Positions 51,277 through 51,478 of a stretch of 51,478 bases of DNA are shown here, one piece after another; within the stretch, counting starts at the first letter, position 1, and each line of letters begins with the position of its first letter. A program made the position numbers and the translations under genes. Below the pieces are notes generated by a model. It had not been told where the DNA came from. It worked only from the letters and a program-made list of their open reading frames with translations, and did not search any database. This DNA is from Verrucomicrobiales bacterium (GTDB lineage Bacteria; Verrucomicrobiota; Verrucomicrobiia; Limisphaerales; F1-12-MAGs170): positions 1 through 51,478 of the forward strand of contig SXMN01000146.1 of assembly GCA_005777315.1 (NCBI GenBank), read 5' to 3'.

Positions 51277-51478
51277 GAACGGAGCCTACCGCAGAGTGCG
51301 CCCGGCTCCAAAAGCAAAAGACGGCGGAATCTGAGAAGTCACGGCTGTGACAAAGTCATTGGAGAAAACAGTTGAGAGTTGAATGGCCATGGCGAGCATC
51401 TGATTTCTGGTGAATTTCGGTGGTTCAGCGACTTCAGGAAGGGCAAGGCTTGAGGTTTTTGAACGCCATCACCAAGCG

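Noticed and set aside
1-51478. CRISPR arrays, transposase genes, tRNA and rRNA genes
   Set aside because: No regularly spaced direct repeats of CRISPR size, no transposase or integrase motifs and no tRNA- or rRNA-like cores were seen on either strand.

Overview
The window reads as a chromosomal segment of a Gram-negative bacterium of the PVC superphylum, most likely Verrucomicrobiota (Pedosphaera/Limisphaerales-like). This is an inference. It rests on a complete division and cell wall (dcw) cluster with a fused murC-murB gene and a divergent ftsZ, on two prepilin-type proteins of the kind that is very abundant in that phylum, and on a sulfatase/glucuronoyl esterase/glycosidase locus. No rRNA, tRNA, CRISPR array, insertion sequence or replication origin was recognised.

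Layout. 1-1573 (+) is the end of a MacB-type ABC exporter: a partial ATPase overlapping its permease. queA (1678-2751, -) lies divergent to the dcw cluster. The dcw cluster (2.9-23.6 kb, all +) runs mraZ - unknown protein - rsmH - ftsL - ftsI - murE - murF - mraY - small membrane protein - murD - LysM protein - ftsW - murG - murC/B fusion - ddl - ftsQ - ftsA - ftsZ. It is preceded by a TTGACG/TAGAAA promoter overlapped by four TGGG boxes and one CGGG box at exact 10-bp intervals, which fits a MraZ operator. Together these genes make lipid II, polymerise septal peptidoglycan and build the Z-ring.

23.7-27.7 kb (+) is accessory: an AraC regulator, a Sel1-repeat remnant on the other strand, a small lipoprotein, a pseudopilin and a B3-type metallo-beta-lactamase. 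28.1-45.8 kb (almost all -) is a catabolic region: cytochrome P450, CE15 glucuronoyl esterase-like protein, sulfatase, GH39-like glycosidase, VCBS-repeat protein, SDR, a large exported protein with a duplicated domain, aldo/keto reductase, DUF1349-like protein, aldehyde dehydrogenase and a gluconate-dehydrogenase-like pair (small subunit plus GMC flavoprotein), then a pseudopilin and a PAS-AraC regulator. A PIN-domain toxin-antitoxin pair on the + strand sits exactly between the two gluconate-dehydrogenase-like genes. A reasonable reading of the locus is release and oxidation of sulfated or uronic-acid-containing plant or algal sugars; the substrate is not known.

45.9-49.5 kb (-) is a tight folP-cdaA-cdaR-glmM operon that links folate synthesis, c-di-AMP and UDP-GlcNAc supply. 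uvrC (49.6-51.3 kb, -) follows. The last 200 bases show no gene.
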